A stretch of 64,000 nucleotides of DNA from Dillenia suffruticosa (GCA_033439265.1 JAVTVX010000012.1:35838261-35902260), one strand, 5' to 3'. Counted from the first letter of the stretch, positions 10,570 to 22,296 are shown. Notes: a model not told the origin generated them from the letters alone. A program made the numbers and translations.

Positions 10570-11815
10570 TCATGCTGTGGGATAAGCAGCGTCCAAGGTA
10601 ATGCCGCAGAGTCCCTCTGGATTATCAATGTCTCTCTGCATCCTAATGTAGCCGTTCTCACCCCAGCCAGGGCCCCATGAGTTCTTCACAATCCAATACT
10701 TAGCCCCATCACTACTTGTCCCATAACCAACAACCGCAACACCGTGGGTTAGCCGATTGCCACATACTCCAGTAAAAACACCGCTTTTATAGAAATGAAA
10801 GTCATCTGAAGTAGCAATGGCAACTGAAACCGGTTGGTTAGCCACAGCATTAAGAAGAGCAGTTTCGTTATTCTGTGGAACCCTTTCATAGCCAGTTATG
10901 GTTGCAGAAGGGTATGCAGCCTTGGTTTCATCGCAAATACCATCTTTTTCTTCATAAGGATAATTGGTTTCTGTTGTGATGCCATTGTTTTGGATTATGT
11001 ATTCGAAGGCCGAATCCATACGACCACCTTTGCAGCCACCGTCAAATTTGTCACAGTCTAGAAGCTGTTGCACCGAAAGTGAGTCAAGTTTATCTGTTTT
11101 GATTTTGGTTATTCCTTCCACGGCTGTTACCGCTGAGAATGCCCAGCAATCCCCTGCATTTTGCCATGACAAATGATACTCAAGATAGTGGAACTGTGTG
11201 CATGATGCACAAGGAAGCTTTTAATGTCTAAAGCCTTGCTAATAAAGCTTTGGAAAAGCATTTTCCCAAGTTTTTCTATGCTGTGCTAATGGAAAGTACT
11301 CTTATTAGTATTTTTTTCTAGGAAACCACAGAAAATTTCATAAAAATGACCTACAACAAAGCTTATGACTTACCACAATCGCCTTGGTTCTTAACATCGG
11401 TTACTGCGCCTTTTTTTCTCCAGTCCACTGCCAAAGGCACGCCATTTATATTGGCATACCTAAAGGGTGTTGATTCTTGGGTAGACATTGCTTGTCCAGA
11501 AGGTTTCTTGTAGCCCATGAGAGCTTTCAACTCCTCTTTGGTTCGATCAGCAAATGCATTCACAGCTAACTTGTATGTTTTATCTGTGGCTTGATTAACA
11601 GACTCGATATATTCAACATTTTTCTTGAATATATTAAATCGTTGTATCTTCTCTGCTTCATCCTTGTAGGAATGTCCATATTGAGCCATCCATTGCTCAT
11701 GCTTCTGCAACATTATCGCCATTGGTATAGTGCGGGATGAAGCTAGAGAAGCCAAAGCACCCAACAAGAAGAGGATTGCGATGCTAACGCATTGAGATTG
11801 TTTCAAGGCAGCCAT
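10570..11815 (-). CDS. SAG39/SAG12-like papain-family cysteine protease, copy 1 (two exons)
   Basis: Exons are 11815-11374 and 11153-10570, joined by a GT...AG intron in phase 1, giving 341 residues. A C1A endopeptidase hydrolyses proteins in vacuole or secretory compartments, typically in senescence. Visible features: signal peptide (about 1-27), I29 prodomain with a complete ERFNIN motif (E55, R59, F63, N66, I70, N74) and a GNFD variant with Ala first (A84-N86-F88-D90), mature chain from about V127. Catalytic residues are Q144, C150, H284, N305. There is an N-glycosylation sequon at N243 and no granulin domain or KDEL tail. The start was chosen at MAALK because the upstream in-frame ATG lies in the TATA box. 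Unusual: Asp149 directly before the catalytic Cys (GDCGDCW), where Ser, Gly or Cys is usual. The protein is identical to that of copy 2. Confidence 0.95.
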
Positions 11816-11870
11816 TGTACGAGGATTGCTCTGAATTGTTTGGATGTGCAAAGGCTGAAAACAGCACAAA

Positions 11871-11878
11871 TATTTATA
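11871..11878 (-). promoter_or_regulatory. TATA box of protease gene copy 1
   Basis: TATAAATA on the minus strand, 56 bp upstream of the chosen ATG. This implies a 5' UTR of about 25-30 nt. The equivalent in copy 2 is 45528-45535. Confidence 0.75.
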
Positions 11879-11899
11879 GTCCAACCTTGCTAGAATATT

Positions 11900-12772
11900 C
11901 TGGTTTCTAAATAAGTTAGCTAAGAAGATTAGAGTTTATTCACTTTTATGTTTCCATATTTATAATATATGATAGTTTACTTAACAATGAATCATTGTAC
12001 TTTTTTATTTTTATATTGCTTCTCTTTTTAATTATTCGTGTGTATGAGAACACAATCAAAGATTATTTTTATTTTTCAAGATTAAATGTTAACTCTATAC
12101 ACCACATTGACTTTGAAGCGGATATGAAAAAAAAAATATTCAGTATGGGAATAAATTAGTAATTATATGATTTTTAGAATATTAAAGTTTTTTTATTATT
12201 ATTTCTATGTTTCCATATTTGTAATATCGGGTATTTTACAAAACAGATAATCAATTAAAATAATTTATCAAATATATTACGTCGATGTTATTAGAATAAA
12301 CTAGCAATATTTTGATTATTAGAATATTTGAATTTATCAAATATATTATAATAGTCTAATTTAAGAAATAAATTGTTCGAATTTATATTATTTTCGTACG
12401 CAAATTTTGGGATAATGGTATCAAAGCAATGCATTAAAAATTACTTTCTTTTGCAAACTCAAATGCCTTTCGTTGCAAGTTAATAAATTTAAGGGAGAAG
12501 TTAAAAAACATTAAGAATGAGAATAAATTAGTAAAATATGGATTTTAAGAATATTAAAGTTTCTTTCTCACTTTGTTTCCATATCAGTGATAATAGATAT
12601 TTTTGAAACATTCAATTGATTTTAATAATTATTTGAATCAATCAATCATTGAGGTTTATTCTTTATATTATTTTCATGCTCAATTTTTTTTTTTTTTTTG
12701 TACTATACCATAGTATATACATCGAAAATTATTTTGTTTTTCAAACTTAAGTGGCTTCATTGCACTACATTA
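11900..12772. other. Upstream region built from diverged repeats
   Basis: AT-rich. Recognisably related segments recur: ATGTTTCCATATTTATAAT-like text at about 11947, 12208 and 12570, each followed about 150-200 bp later by a degenerate TGGTATCAAAGC-like motif (12416, 12703) and a TTTTTCAAACTTAA-like motif. The monomer appears to be about 250-370 bp. Related pieces reappear beyond the CACTA insertion at 15400-15640 and 16490-16700. It may be remains of an old repetitive element. Confidence 0.4.
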
Positions 12773-13744
12773 TACTACAAAAAAACACGATTTTAGTCAC
12801 GGATTTTCGTGACAAAAAAAATTCGTCGCTATTTTGCGACGAATTTAGTGACAAAAACTTTTTCGTCGCTAATTTGTCACAAAATTTGTAACGAAAAAGA
12901 AGTCATGGCTAAATTAGCAACGGACACATCATTCGTAACAAAATTCGTCACTAATTAGTCACGAAAAAATTTTCGTAGCTAAATTTAACGCTAATTGGCG
13001 ACAAAAAATTTTTCGTTACAAATTTCGTCGCTAAATAGCGACGAATAATATTTTGTGACTAAATTTTGCCACGGATTTAAAATCCGTCACAAAATTTAAT
13101 CTTTTTTAAATAGAATTTTATTTTTTTTATTTTTTTTTATTTTATTAATATGTAATATTTAAGTTAAAAATTAATTTAGTGACGGATTTGTTTTCCGTCG
13201 CTAGACGAAAATCTCAATCCGTCGCTAAGTTTTTTTATATATAATTAAATAAAATATAATATTTAAATTAAAAAATTAATTTAGCAACACGAAATTTATC
13301 CATTGGTAATTTAACGACTGATTAAAATCCGTCGGTGAATTAGCGATGGATTTCCAAATCCGTTGCTGATTCAACGACAGAGAATTTGAATTTTATTTTA
13401 TTTTTATTTTATTTTAATAATTTCATCAGTGACGGATTTCTAAATTCGTCGCTGAATTTTATCTTTTTCTAATTAGAATTTTATTTTATTTTTATTTTAT
13501 TTATTAATTTATATTAACAAATCATATTATTATTTTATAATATTTTAATTTACATTTTATTTTATTATATTATATTTCATTTTTTTAGAAGAATAATATT
13601 ATTTAATTCTTAAAAAAAACCATATATTTTATTTTATTTAAATTATATATATATTTTAATATTTTTTATTATTGTATAGGTAACTTTTATTTTATTTATA
13701 TTATTTTATTCAATAATATAGATTTTTTAATTAAATATTAATCC

Positions 13745-13987
13745 GTCACCGGGAGCCTGCACGGGCGCCTGCCTGCCTGGGCACCCGCGCTCTGCACGCT
13801 CCTGCCTGGGCGCCTGCGCGTGCCTGCCTTGGGTGCCTAGGCAGGAGCGCGGGCGCCTAGGCAGGCGCGGGCACCCGCACCTACTGGGGCGTGCTTGCCT
13901 GGGCGCCCGCGCCTGCCTGCCTGGGTGCCCATGCCAGCCCGCGCCTACTGGGGCGTGACTGTCTAGGCGCCTAGGCAGACGCCTTTC
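13745..13987. repeat. GC-rich imperfect palindrome/minisatellite in CACTA 1
   Basis: About 240 bp made of variants of GCCTGCCTGGGCGCC and their complements (GGCGCCTAGGCAGG), so it can fold on itself. It contrasts sharply with over 80% AT on both sides. It may be a captured fragment expanded by slippage. No coding sense. Confidence 0.7.
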
Positions 13988-14664
13988 ATTGTTATAATAC
14001 TAAAAAAATTAATAAAATGCAATTGAAGGGATTCGAATATTAGATCTCGGATTTGAATGGAAGACATATCACGACTGTATCACCGCTTACGCTTAGTATT
14101 GTATGATAATATTTTTTTCTTTCTTTCTTTCTCCTCATTTTTTTTCTATTCTCACTTTTTTTTCCTTCCTCTTGCTCTCATTTTGGGTTTTTTTTTTTCC
14201 TTTCTATTCTCATTTCTTATATATAATAATTATATTGAATTTTTTTATAACGAATAAAAATATTTTGTGATTCAATATATAAATTTTTTAAATTATTAAT
14301 ATATTATAATTTATTGATAATTATAATTTTATATTTTTGAGATGTCGTAATCCATTTTTAAACTATGGATTAAAAAAATAAAATAAAAATGAAAAAAAAT
14401 AATAAAATAATAAAATAAAAGAAAAAAGAAGAAATCAAAATATAATATTAATATATTTTTTAATTAATTTTTTATTTTTTATTTTATTAAAAATTATCAT
14501 ATTTATTATTTTTAATTAATATTATTTTAGGTTTGTGATATAAATAAAAAAAGTTATTATATTTATTATTTTAAATTGTTATTATATATTATTTTATTAT
14601 TATTAGAAAAATGTGAAGAAAAGATAATAAATAATAATAAAAAAATTTATATCACATAATATCC

Positions 14665-14741
14665 TTTGACTTGGTGGTTTACAGGTTTATGCTTATGCAG
14701 CGTGTGCGTGCAGGAGTTCAGAGTTTGGAGTTCGAACCACG
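14665..14741 (+). other. tRNA-like cassette (A- and B-box remnants) in CACTA 1
   Basis: TTGACTTGGTGGTTTA resembles a Pol III A box, and GAGTTCGAACC about 60 nt later resembles a B box. It cannot fold as a tRNA by eye. Similar cassettes occur in CACTA 2 (22231-22296, 23036-23064, 23535-23598), each preceded by the same TTATTATTATTAAAAAAATATGAA-like leader. Confidence 0.4.
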
Positions 14742-15392
14742 GTGGAGGCAGGAGACAGAAGGCAAAGCAGCATTTTCCAACAATTAAGAGTTGATGCTGG
14801 AGCGCCTGCTGGAGTGCCTGCGCGGGGGTGCTGGCTCGGGCAGGCGGGGCCATCCAGGCACGTGCTGGCTCGGGTGGGCAAGGGACGTACTGGCTCGGGT
14901 GGGCAAGGGCGCACGATATTTCGTGGAAATTTGGAATCAGCGATAAATTCAAATCCGTTGCTAAATTCAGCGACGGATTTTTTTATTCGTCATTAAATAT
15001 CGACGGATTTTTTTTCCCTAAATTAGCGACGAATTTTAGTGACAAAAATTATCTGTTGCTAAATTTAGCGACGAATTTTAGATTTTCATCGTTAAATTTA
15101 GCAACGGATTTTTTTATGTCACTAATTTAGCGACGGATAATTTTTTATCGCTAAATTTTGTGACGAATTTTAGCGACGAAAAATTATTTGTCACTAAATT
15201 TAGCGACGGATTTCAGATTTTCGTCGCTAAATTTAGCGACGGATTTCTAATTTTTATCGCTAAATTTTTACGACGCGTTATTAGAGACGAAAAATTTTTC
15301 ATAGCTAATTCCGTCTCTAATGTTTTTAGCGTTGAATTTTTTTTAAAATTTTCGTCGTTAAATTTATGGTTAAAAGGTTATTTTTTGTAGTA

Positions 15393-16784
15393 TTGAGAGT
15401 GAGGAAATGATAGATAATATTCAATATTAAAATAAATTAATGAGTTATGCAATCTATTATAAGAGATTGGTTGAAATAATAAATTATAGAAATTTATAAT
15501 TTTATATGCTTCCATCCTTTATTTATTTTTTTTTTTTTGCCGTCCTATCACAGCATGTACGGATGGTTATTATGTATTTCAAAATCTTAAGTTGTTTAAT
15601 AACATTACAATGAGTTTGAGTTTATCAAATCTATAGTTATCGAATAGTTAACCTCTCGATTCTACCTGTTGATGTAAGTGGAAATTGTACTTTCGTTTCT
15701 TAATCAGATTAGAAATTTGACTTTTACTGGGTATAGAGAAAACAATATGGGAGACCTCCCCCTCAAATAAAACCCGACAGTCAGGTCGATTCTGAATTAG
15801 TCGAGACAAAATTCTGGATACCGAAAGATCCAAGTACAAAAAAAATAGTTAAACTCTTGAATCGAATTCAACGTAATTACTAAATATCCATAATTTATTC
15901 AAAAAAGCAATGAATTATTTGGATTAATATTTTATATTGTATTCATTATCAATGGGTTATTTTGCTTAATATCATATTTAGGGTTGAAAAAGATATTGAT
16001 ATTATAACTTTTATTCTAATCACATAAATATTAAAAGTAATCTTCACGAATATATTTTCTGAAGTTGATTTCCTAAAAATTGCTTTCAGAAAACAACTTC
16101 TAAAACATTCAGTTCTATTTATTTATTCTCAAAAATCTCATTTTCTTGAAAATGTACATAGAAATTTTTTTTAGAAAGCTATCTTTATATAAAAAAATAT
16201 AAATTCAACAGATACTAACACTAAACATAAATCAATTAAAAAATAATTTGATATAAATAATAATCACGTGAATTTGTGAGACATACACATTCGTTAAATG
16301 CATTTTAAAAAATAAATAAATTGAAATTGATTTCCTAGAAATTGATTTCTGCAAGTAATTTCGAAGAAATCAATTTCAAAAAATATCTTTATGAAAATTG
16401 TTTTCAACATTTCTATAATTGAAATAAAAACCATGGTATCAATAAAATTTTCAATCTTAAATGCAATATTAAGAAAAATAACATCATTTTTAATCTTTTC
16501 CAACATAGTATTAGAGCAAATGCACCAAGAAACTTTGTTTTTCGATCTCAAATGTACTTATTGCATCATATTAAGGTTGAGGGAAGATATTTAGAAAATA
16601 ACAAATAATAAAATAAATCAGTAGCGATTTGATTTTAAAATTCTTTGAATTTCTTATTTTTATGTTTCTGTATTTATAATAGTATGTATTTTATTGATAA
16701 CTGAAATAATAAATTATTAAAATCTATATTTTTATGTTGCTTTTGTTGCTCAATTCTCCCGACAAGCTTTACAAACCTTCAATT
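15393..16784. other. AT-rich intergenic DNA
   Basis: No gene recognised. It includes short inverted repeats of GATTTCCTAGAAATTGATTTC type (16328-16375) and diverged pieces of the upstream repeat. Small frames here are not conserved. Confidence 0.5.
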
Positions 16785-16955
16785 CTTGGTATGGTTCTTT
16801 TGCAAACGACACACTTTGTAAATACCAGCGCCCACTGAGTTCTTCACAAGCCAATACTTAGTCCAATCACAAGTTTTCCAATAACCAACGATTGCGACAG
16901 TGTGCCGGTGGCCCTTTGGTATGGTGCCGCATGATCCAGTAAAATCACTGCTGCA
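16785..16955 (-). pseudogene. Decayed C-terminal fragment of a cysteine protease
   Basis: The minus strand reads SSDFTGSCGT, then HTVAIVGYW and TKYWLVKNS, matching the region around the catalytic His and Asn of the same protease family. The Trp after KNS is replaced by Val, and the frame then dissolves before the GWGE...GYIRM segment. No N-terminal exon is nearby. It shows that this locus once held a minus-strand tandem array of protease genes. The copy 2 equivalent is 50435-50605. Confidence 0.8.
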
Positions 16956-17154
16956 ACAACGTGTGTATTCTTTTTTTTTTATTACATAAAAAATCAAAAA
17001 AATTATAAAAATATACATACACACAAATATTCAAATACAATATTTTAAAAAATATATTTAAATAAGAATTCTTTATTATTTAATTGTTTTAATAAAAACA
17101 TAATGAGTGCATTCTATAATATACAATTTCTTATAATAGTTTAGTTGAAAAAAT

Positions 17155-17763
17155 TTTAGCTATGAATATTTGCGATTAACTAATTTAGCCACAAAATTAG
17201 TAACAAATTTTTAATATTTGCGATGAATTTAGCTATAAATATTTTTTTTGACTAATTAGCAATAAATTTTGCCACGAATATTTTTTGTCGCTAATTAGGG
17301 ACAAATTTAACCATGAATTTCGGAGCTTGTTGCAAAATTTTCTGACAAATATTGCGATCGCACTAATTAGCAACGACTTTAGAGATGAAAAATTTTTGTA
17401 CTAAATTTGAGGACAAAATTGGCGACGAAATATTTTTGTCACAAAATTTAGCAACGGACAATGTATCCATGGCAAAATTTACCAACGAAATTGTTATTCG
17501 TCGCTAATTAGCGACGAATTTTACAACGGAAAATACTTTATCGCCAATTAGCGATAAATTTAATGACAAAAATTTTTTTGTGCCTAATTGGAGACGAATT
17601 TTGTTACGAATCATATATCTGTTCCTAATTTAGCCACGAATTGATTTTCGTTACTAATTTCGTTACAAAGTAGTGACGACAATCTTTTTCGTCGCTAAAT
17701 TCGTCACAAAATAGCGAAGATTCGTTGCTAAAATCCGTCACTAAAGTTGTATTTTTTTGTAAT
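17155..17763. mobile_element. CACTA-like fragment with right end
   Basis: Dense subterminal repeats of the GCGACGAATTT/TTAGCGAC type ending in TTTTTTTGTAATG at 17763, a one-base variant of the GTAGTG terminus. I found no matching left end, so it is probably a truncated element. Confidence 0.55.
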
Positions 17764-18272
17764 GAAAAAATTATAATTTGATTTTATAATTTAACATCTA
17801 GGACTAAGACTTGTTTCGATATGAAAACCACATTATCTTATGGTGATTTTCAGAACTAATCTTATATGCTAAACAGTCCTTTTAACCTTTTTTGTCGATT
17901 TAAGGACCCATTTGTGTCATTTTTTTTATTTTCTTTTCCAAGTTTCACTATGACAAATTCTGAAATGAAATGGGTATAACCCTTTTAATTTATGTTAGAA
18001 ATAATTGATTTAATTTTAAAAATTATATGTAAAATTTGACTATAAATTATGATGCTAAATGGCCTTATTTGATTGGGGTTATAGTCATTCAAAAGTATTA
18101 TTTTTTTCTTTTAAAACTAAAAAATATCATTGAGAAATAAAAGGTGCGACAACTAATGAAATATGCTTTTATGTAACCCTAATAAAATTATAATTAGGGA
18201 TGGGTGGAATAATAACTGGTTATTAACGTTTATACTTAGAACTTTAATTAAACTAGATCATATGAACCCATC
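17764..18272. other. AT-rich spacer
   Basis: No gene or repeat recognised. It ends with CCATC, the left target duplication of the solo LTR that follows. Confidence 0.5.
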
Positions 18273-18357
18273 TGTAACACCAGGAAAAAAAATAAAAAAT
18301 AAAAATAAAACATATCCCCAAATTGGATTACGGTTAAAAACCCCTAATCTCTTTTTC

Positions 18358-18391
<34 letters not shown>

Positions 18392-20947
18392 CTCCGTCTC
18401 TTCCTCTCCCGCAGCTGCGCCCGATCATCGCCACCAGCATCGCCGCTCGCCACCATCGCCACCGTACCCAGCCGCCGCTGCTCCTTCCTTCTTGCGCAAG
18501 CACGCTAGCCGCTGCTTCTCCTTCCTCGCGCGAGCAGCGCTGAACCTCCCGCCCGAGCGCTCCACAGCGTGAGCGTGCGCCTACTTGAGACCACACCAGC
18601 GCTCGAGCCAGCGCGCGACCCAACACGTGACACCAGCGCGAACCCTGCGTGCGATCTCCCGCGAGCCAGCGCGCGACCCAACACGTGACACCAGCGCGAA
18701 CCCTGCGTGCGATCTCCCACGAGCCAGCACGTGAGCCAGCGCGAACCCTGCACGCGATCTCCCGCGAGCCAACACACGACCTAGCGCGCAACCCCAGTGC
18801 GAGCATGTGCGACCCTGGCGCGAGCCAGCGCGACCCCGGCGCGAGCCAGCGCGACCCCGGCGCGAGCCAGCGCGCTCCAGCGCGAGCCTCTGCCCGAGCA
18901 CAGCGCGCTCCAACGCAACCCACTGCTAACCCGCGAGCTCACTGCGGCCCGCGAAGCCCGCTGCGGCCAGCAAGCCGGGCTGAGGGCCTGCAAGCCCTCC
19001 AACGGGCCAGCCCGCTAGCCCGCCAGCCCACCGGCCCACGAGCCCGCAATGGCCCGTGATCACGCACCGGCTTTCCCCTTCGAGAGCTCACCTGCATCTT
19101 CACTGCTGGTAACGACTATGATTTGATTGAAATTTTAGGGTTGGTGTTATAAATTTAATTGTTGCTAATATATTTGAAATTTAAAAATATTACAGGTTTT
19201 ACACCAATCCGACGGGCAACTGACAGCTAGGTCTGAAACCCGAGAAACCCTACGTAAGAGAAATGTACTCATTTCAAAATTTGAATAAAATTTATTAAAA
19301 ATCTCTTATTAGGGTTTTATTTGATATAAAATTTGACGATTTGATTAGGTTTGTTTTTTGGGGACTCGTAGAAAAATAGAGAGTGACCACCCTCCCTACA
19401 TAGGTGAGTGAGACCCTAATTTCTTGCATAAAATAGTAAAACGTGTTTTCTGTCGTGTTTTCGATAAAACATACTTTTGATATGTATTGATTTGACGTAT
19501 GATATTAAATTTCAAATTTGTTTTGTGATTATTGGAGTGTCTTGAATTATATTTACGATAACTATGAATCCATGGTTTGAAATAAAACAAAAATTGTGTC
19601 ATTACTTGAAATTGATAATTTCTTTTTCTATCGTTGCATTGATATGCTGTTTTGAAATTATTTGATGAAACGTATTGGCACGCACACTTGAAATGCTTTG
19701 ATGAACTATATTGGTCGGATGCCCACTAGTTATGCGATGATATGATTTTACTTGTGGGACGTTGTGCCCCGGGATATTGTGCCATTGTGATACTATGATG
19801 ATGACATTGATGACTTCGTACCTATGAAGGGCGTTTGTAGAGGCACAGGTTGCTTGGATATGCTTCTGCAGGAAGTATCCGCAAACGTCATTTATTCTAA
19901 GGGTTATAGGCGCGGCCAGTTGAACCCACGTAGAGGGAGGACGTGTGTGATGCCATCGTCTAGCACCAGGCGGGGTTCTATACACGACGATGAGTTAGCC
20001 CCAACGAACTCATGGCCAATGTCGGGGTAGAGAGTATTTTAAAGTTTATGCATAATAAAACTCCCGATACACCTGTTTTTGGTCACGGTTGACCTTTGCC
20101 AGGATCATTTTTTGTTCGCTCTGATATTACTTGATTTTAAATTGATACATACATACTTGTTATCGTGTGACTAATTAAATGATTTCAATTTGCTAAACAT
20201 ATCATGTTTTGCTGCGAAATATAAATTTTTGTTTCTAATGATATTATTTGACACTCCAATGGTTTACTCATATTATTTATATTTGATATTACCCCCCTCA
20301 CTCACTGGGTATCTTCTCATGATACTCACCCCTCCATTTTCTCTCCTTAGACAGGATTATTGTTATGCTGGAGCGACTCTTCAGATCTTAGAGATTTTGG
20401 TGGATTTAGGTGATATACGACGGTGAGATTTAAGTTAAATTTGAAATATGAATTTCGTATTTTATTTCGACTCTGCGAGATCTTGACATTTAGATCTATA
20501 GTTGGCCGTGTATATTATGGGATGACTGTATAACTTATGAGCTGTTGTGTGCTTAATTCTCAATTTGGTTCATTTTACTCGCATTGAGGCATTTGTAAGC
20601 GTTTTAAACTTTCTACTTAGGAAATGTGTTATACATTGTATAAATTTAGGTCGTTTGGTGTAGCGGCTGTTCATACTCTAGTTGGATATGACAGCAGAGG
20701 TCTGTGGCTAGGACTGCTAGAAACTTGTAGCCTTGGGTTGTTCTGGATACTGGTTGTGGTATTTGTTGATTTTGGAGAGGTCGGAATGACCATTTGTTTA
20801 AATTACAGGTTGATTTTGAATATACAAATTTAATTGACATAGGAAACCTCCGATTTATGGGGAGATTCTGCCCGATTTTTTATAAAAATACAGCTGATAT
20901 CCAAGAGTAACGGGCAGCTATTCACGATCCCAGTTTGGGATGTGATA
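18273..20947 (+). repeat. Family B solo LTR
   Basis: 2675 bp from TGTAACACC to GGGATGTGATA, where other copies end CGTGACA (two C-to-T changes). The target duplication CCATC is perfect at 18268-18272 and 20948-20952. There is no internal region, so this is a solo LTR left by LTR-LTR recombination. Inside are a telo-box-like ACCCCTAA, CT repeats, a GC-rich block with 20-60 bp tandem repeats (18600-18900), the intron-like segment 19109-19195, and the conserved hairpins. Long frames in the GC-rich block on both strands are low-complexity and not genes. Confidence 0.9.
19109..19195 (+). other. Intron-like GT...AG segment inside family B LTR
   Basis: 87 nt starting GTAACGA and ending ATATTACAG. 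The same length and boundaries recur at 30395-30481, 41164-41250 and 52668-52754. In most copies it is preceded by CTGCAG and always follows the GC-rich leader. Conservation of both splice-like ends across diverged LTRs supports a real intron, unproven without RNA. Confidence 0.55.
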
Positions 20948-22230
20948 CCATCCTTTAGCACTTACACTATAAAAAAAAAATACGATTTTAGTGACGGATT
21001 TTAACAATAGAAAAAATTCGTCACTTTTTTGTAACTAATTTAGTGATGAAAAATTGTTTCGTCGCTATTTTGCAATGACAAAATAGATTTATATTAAGTA
21101 AAAAAAATTAGTAACGGATATATTTAGTGATGAAAACCCTTCGTTACATTTATGAAAATATAGTCGTGGCTAAATTAGTAACGGATATATTATTCGTAAT
21201 TAAATTTGTTACTAATTAATGACAAAAAAATTTTCGTATCTAAATTTATCACTAATTGCAGACGAAAAATTTTTCATTCAAAATTCGTCGTTAATTAGCG
21301 ACGAATAGAAATTTTGTAGATAAATTTTGTCACTATTGCTGTTATCTATCGCTAAAATTTTCGTAGCAAATTTCGTTATTATTTAGTTATAAAAAATTTT
21401 CATTGCTAATTAGTTATGAAAAAAATGTGTCACAAAATTTAGCAATGAACTCCAAAATTTGTGACTAAATTCGTCACTAATTAGATACAAAAAAATATTC
21501 ATGGTAAAATTCATCGCTAATTAGTTATAAAAAAAATATTAATGGATAAAATCGTTTCTAATTTATTACTGGTATTTCAAAATTTATGGCTAAATTTATA
21601 TCTAAATTTTTTCTATATTTTATTAGAAAATATTTTCAACAATGTCTCTCTTTTTAATCTATTCTAAATAACGAAATCAAATTAAATATATAATAAATAT
21701 ATTATCATTCTCACCAAATTAATAATTTTTAGTTATTCATCAGGTAAGTAGAGTAAGCAATAATTTTCGAAAAGTGGCGATAGTAAGATAGATGGTTATT
21801 GATAGGTTGTTGTCCATTTATAGACTATTTTATAGTTTCAATAAAATAAAATAAAATAAAATGAGAATAATAAAATAATAAAATAAAATATAAAATATAA
21901 AAATAAAATATAAAATGCTAATTAAAAAAAAAAGATTAACTTAGCAACAGATTTCGGAATTTGTAATTAAAAATTAATTTTTTTAAATTAACATTTTATA
22001 TTTTATTTTATTTTATTATTTTGTATTAACAAATCATATTTATTATTTTATAATATTTTAAATAATATTTTAAAATAACATTTTATTTTATTTTTTACAT
22101 TTAAAAAAATAAGATTATTTTATTTTTTAAAATCTTTTATTATTTTATAATAAATTATAATTTTATATTATTTTATTATTATTAAAAAAAATAGAAAACT
22201 AAAGATAACAAATAAAAAAAAATCTTATAA

Positions 22231-22296
22231 GTCATCGTGATATAGTGGTTGTCACAATTCAATTTCTCATTTCATGCTCAGATTTGATTCCATGTG
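22231..22296 (+). other. tRNA-like cassette in CACTA 2, first
   Basis: GTGATATAGTGGTTGTCAC followed by CAGATTTGATTCCATG, A- and B-box-like spacing of about 45 nt. A second, truncated cassette is at 23036-23064; its downstream half survives better in copy 2 (near 56800-56830). Confidence 0.35.

Larger units (their letters stand above)
12773..15392. mobile_element. Non-autonomous CACTA-like element 1
   Basis: Ends are TACTACAAAAAA at the left and TTTTTTGTAGTA at the right, inverted repeats of about 13 bp resembling the CACTACAA ends of the CACTA superfamily. Flanking trinucleotides are TTA and TTG, an imperfect 3-bp duplication. Both ends carry many subterminal copies of a TTTAGCGACGGATTT / GTCGCTAAA motif in both orientations (12790-13450 and 14950-15340), which are transposase-binding-type repeats. 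The inside has no transposase. It has AT-rich stretches, a GC-rich palindromic block and a tRNA-like segment. Confidence 0.75.

Noticed and set aside
14665..14741. Functional tRNA gene
   Set aside because: A- and B-box-like text is present, but no cloverleaf, acceptor stem or anticodon arm can be drawn.
18258..18923. Long minus-strand frame (221 codons) rich in Ala, Arg, Gly, Ser and Trp
   Set aside because: It is the antisense of the GC-rich tandem-repeat leader of a family B LTR. Several frames are open on both strands because of composition, and the frame is not kept in copy 2.
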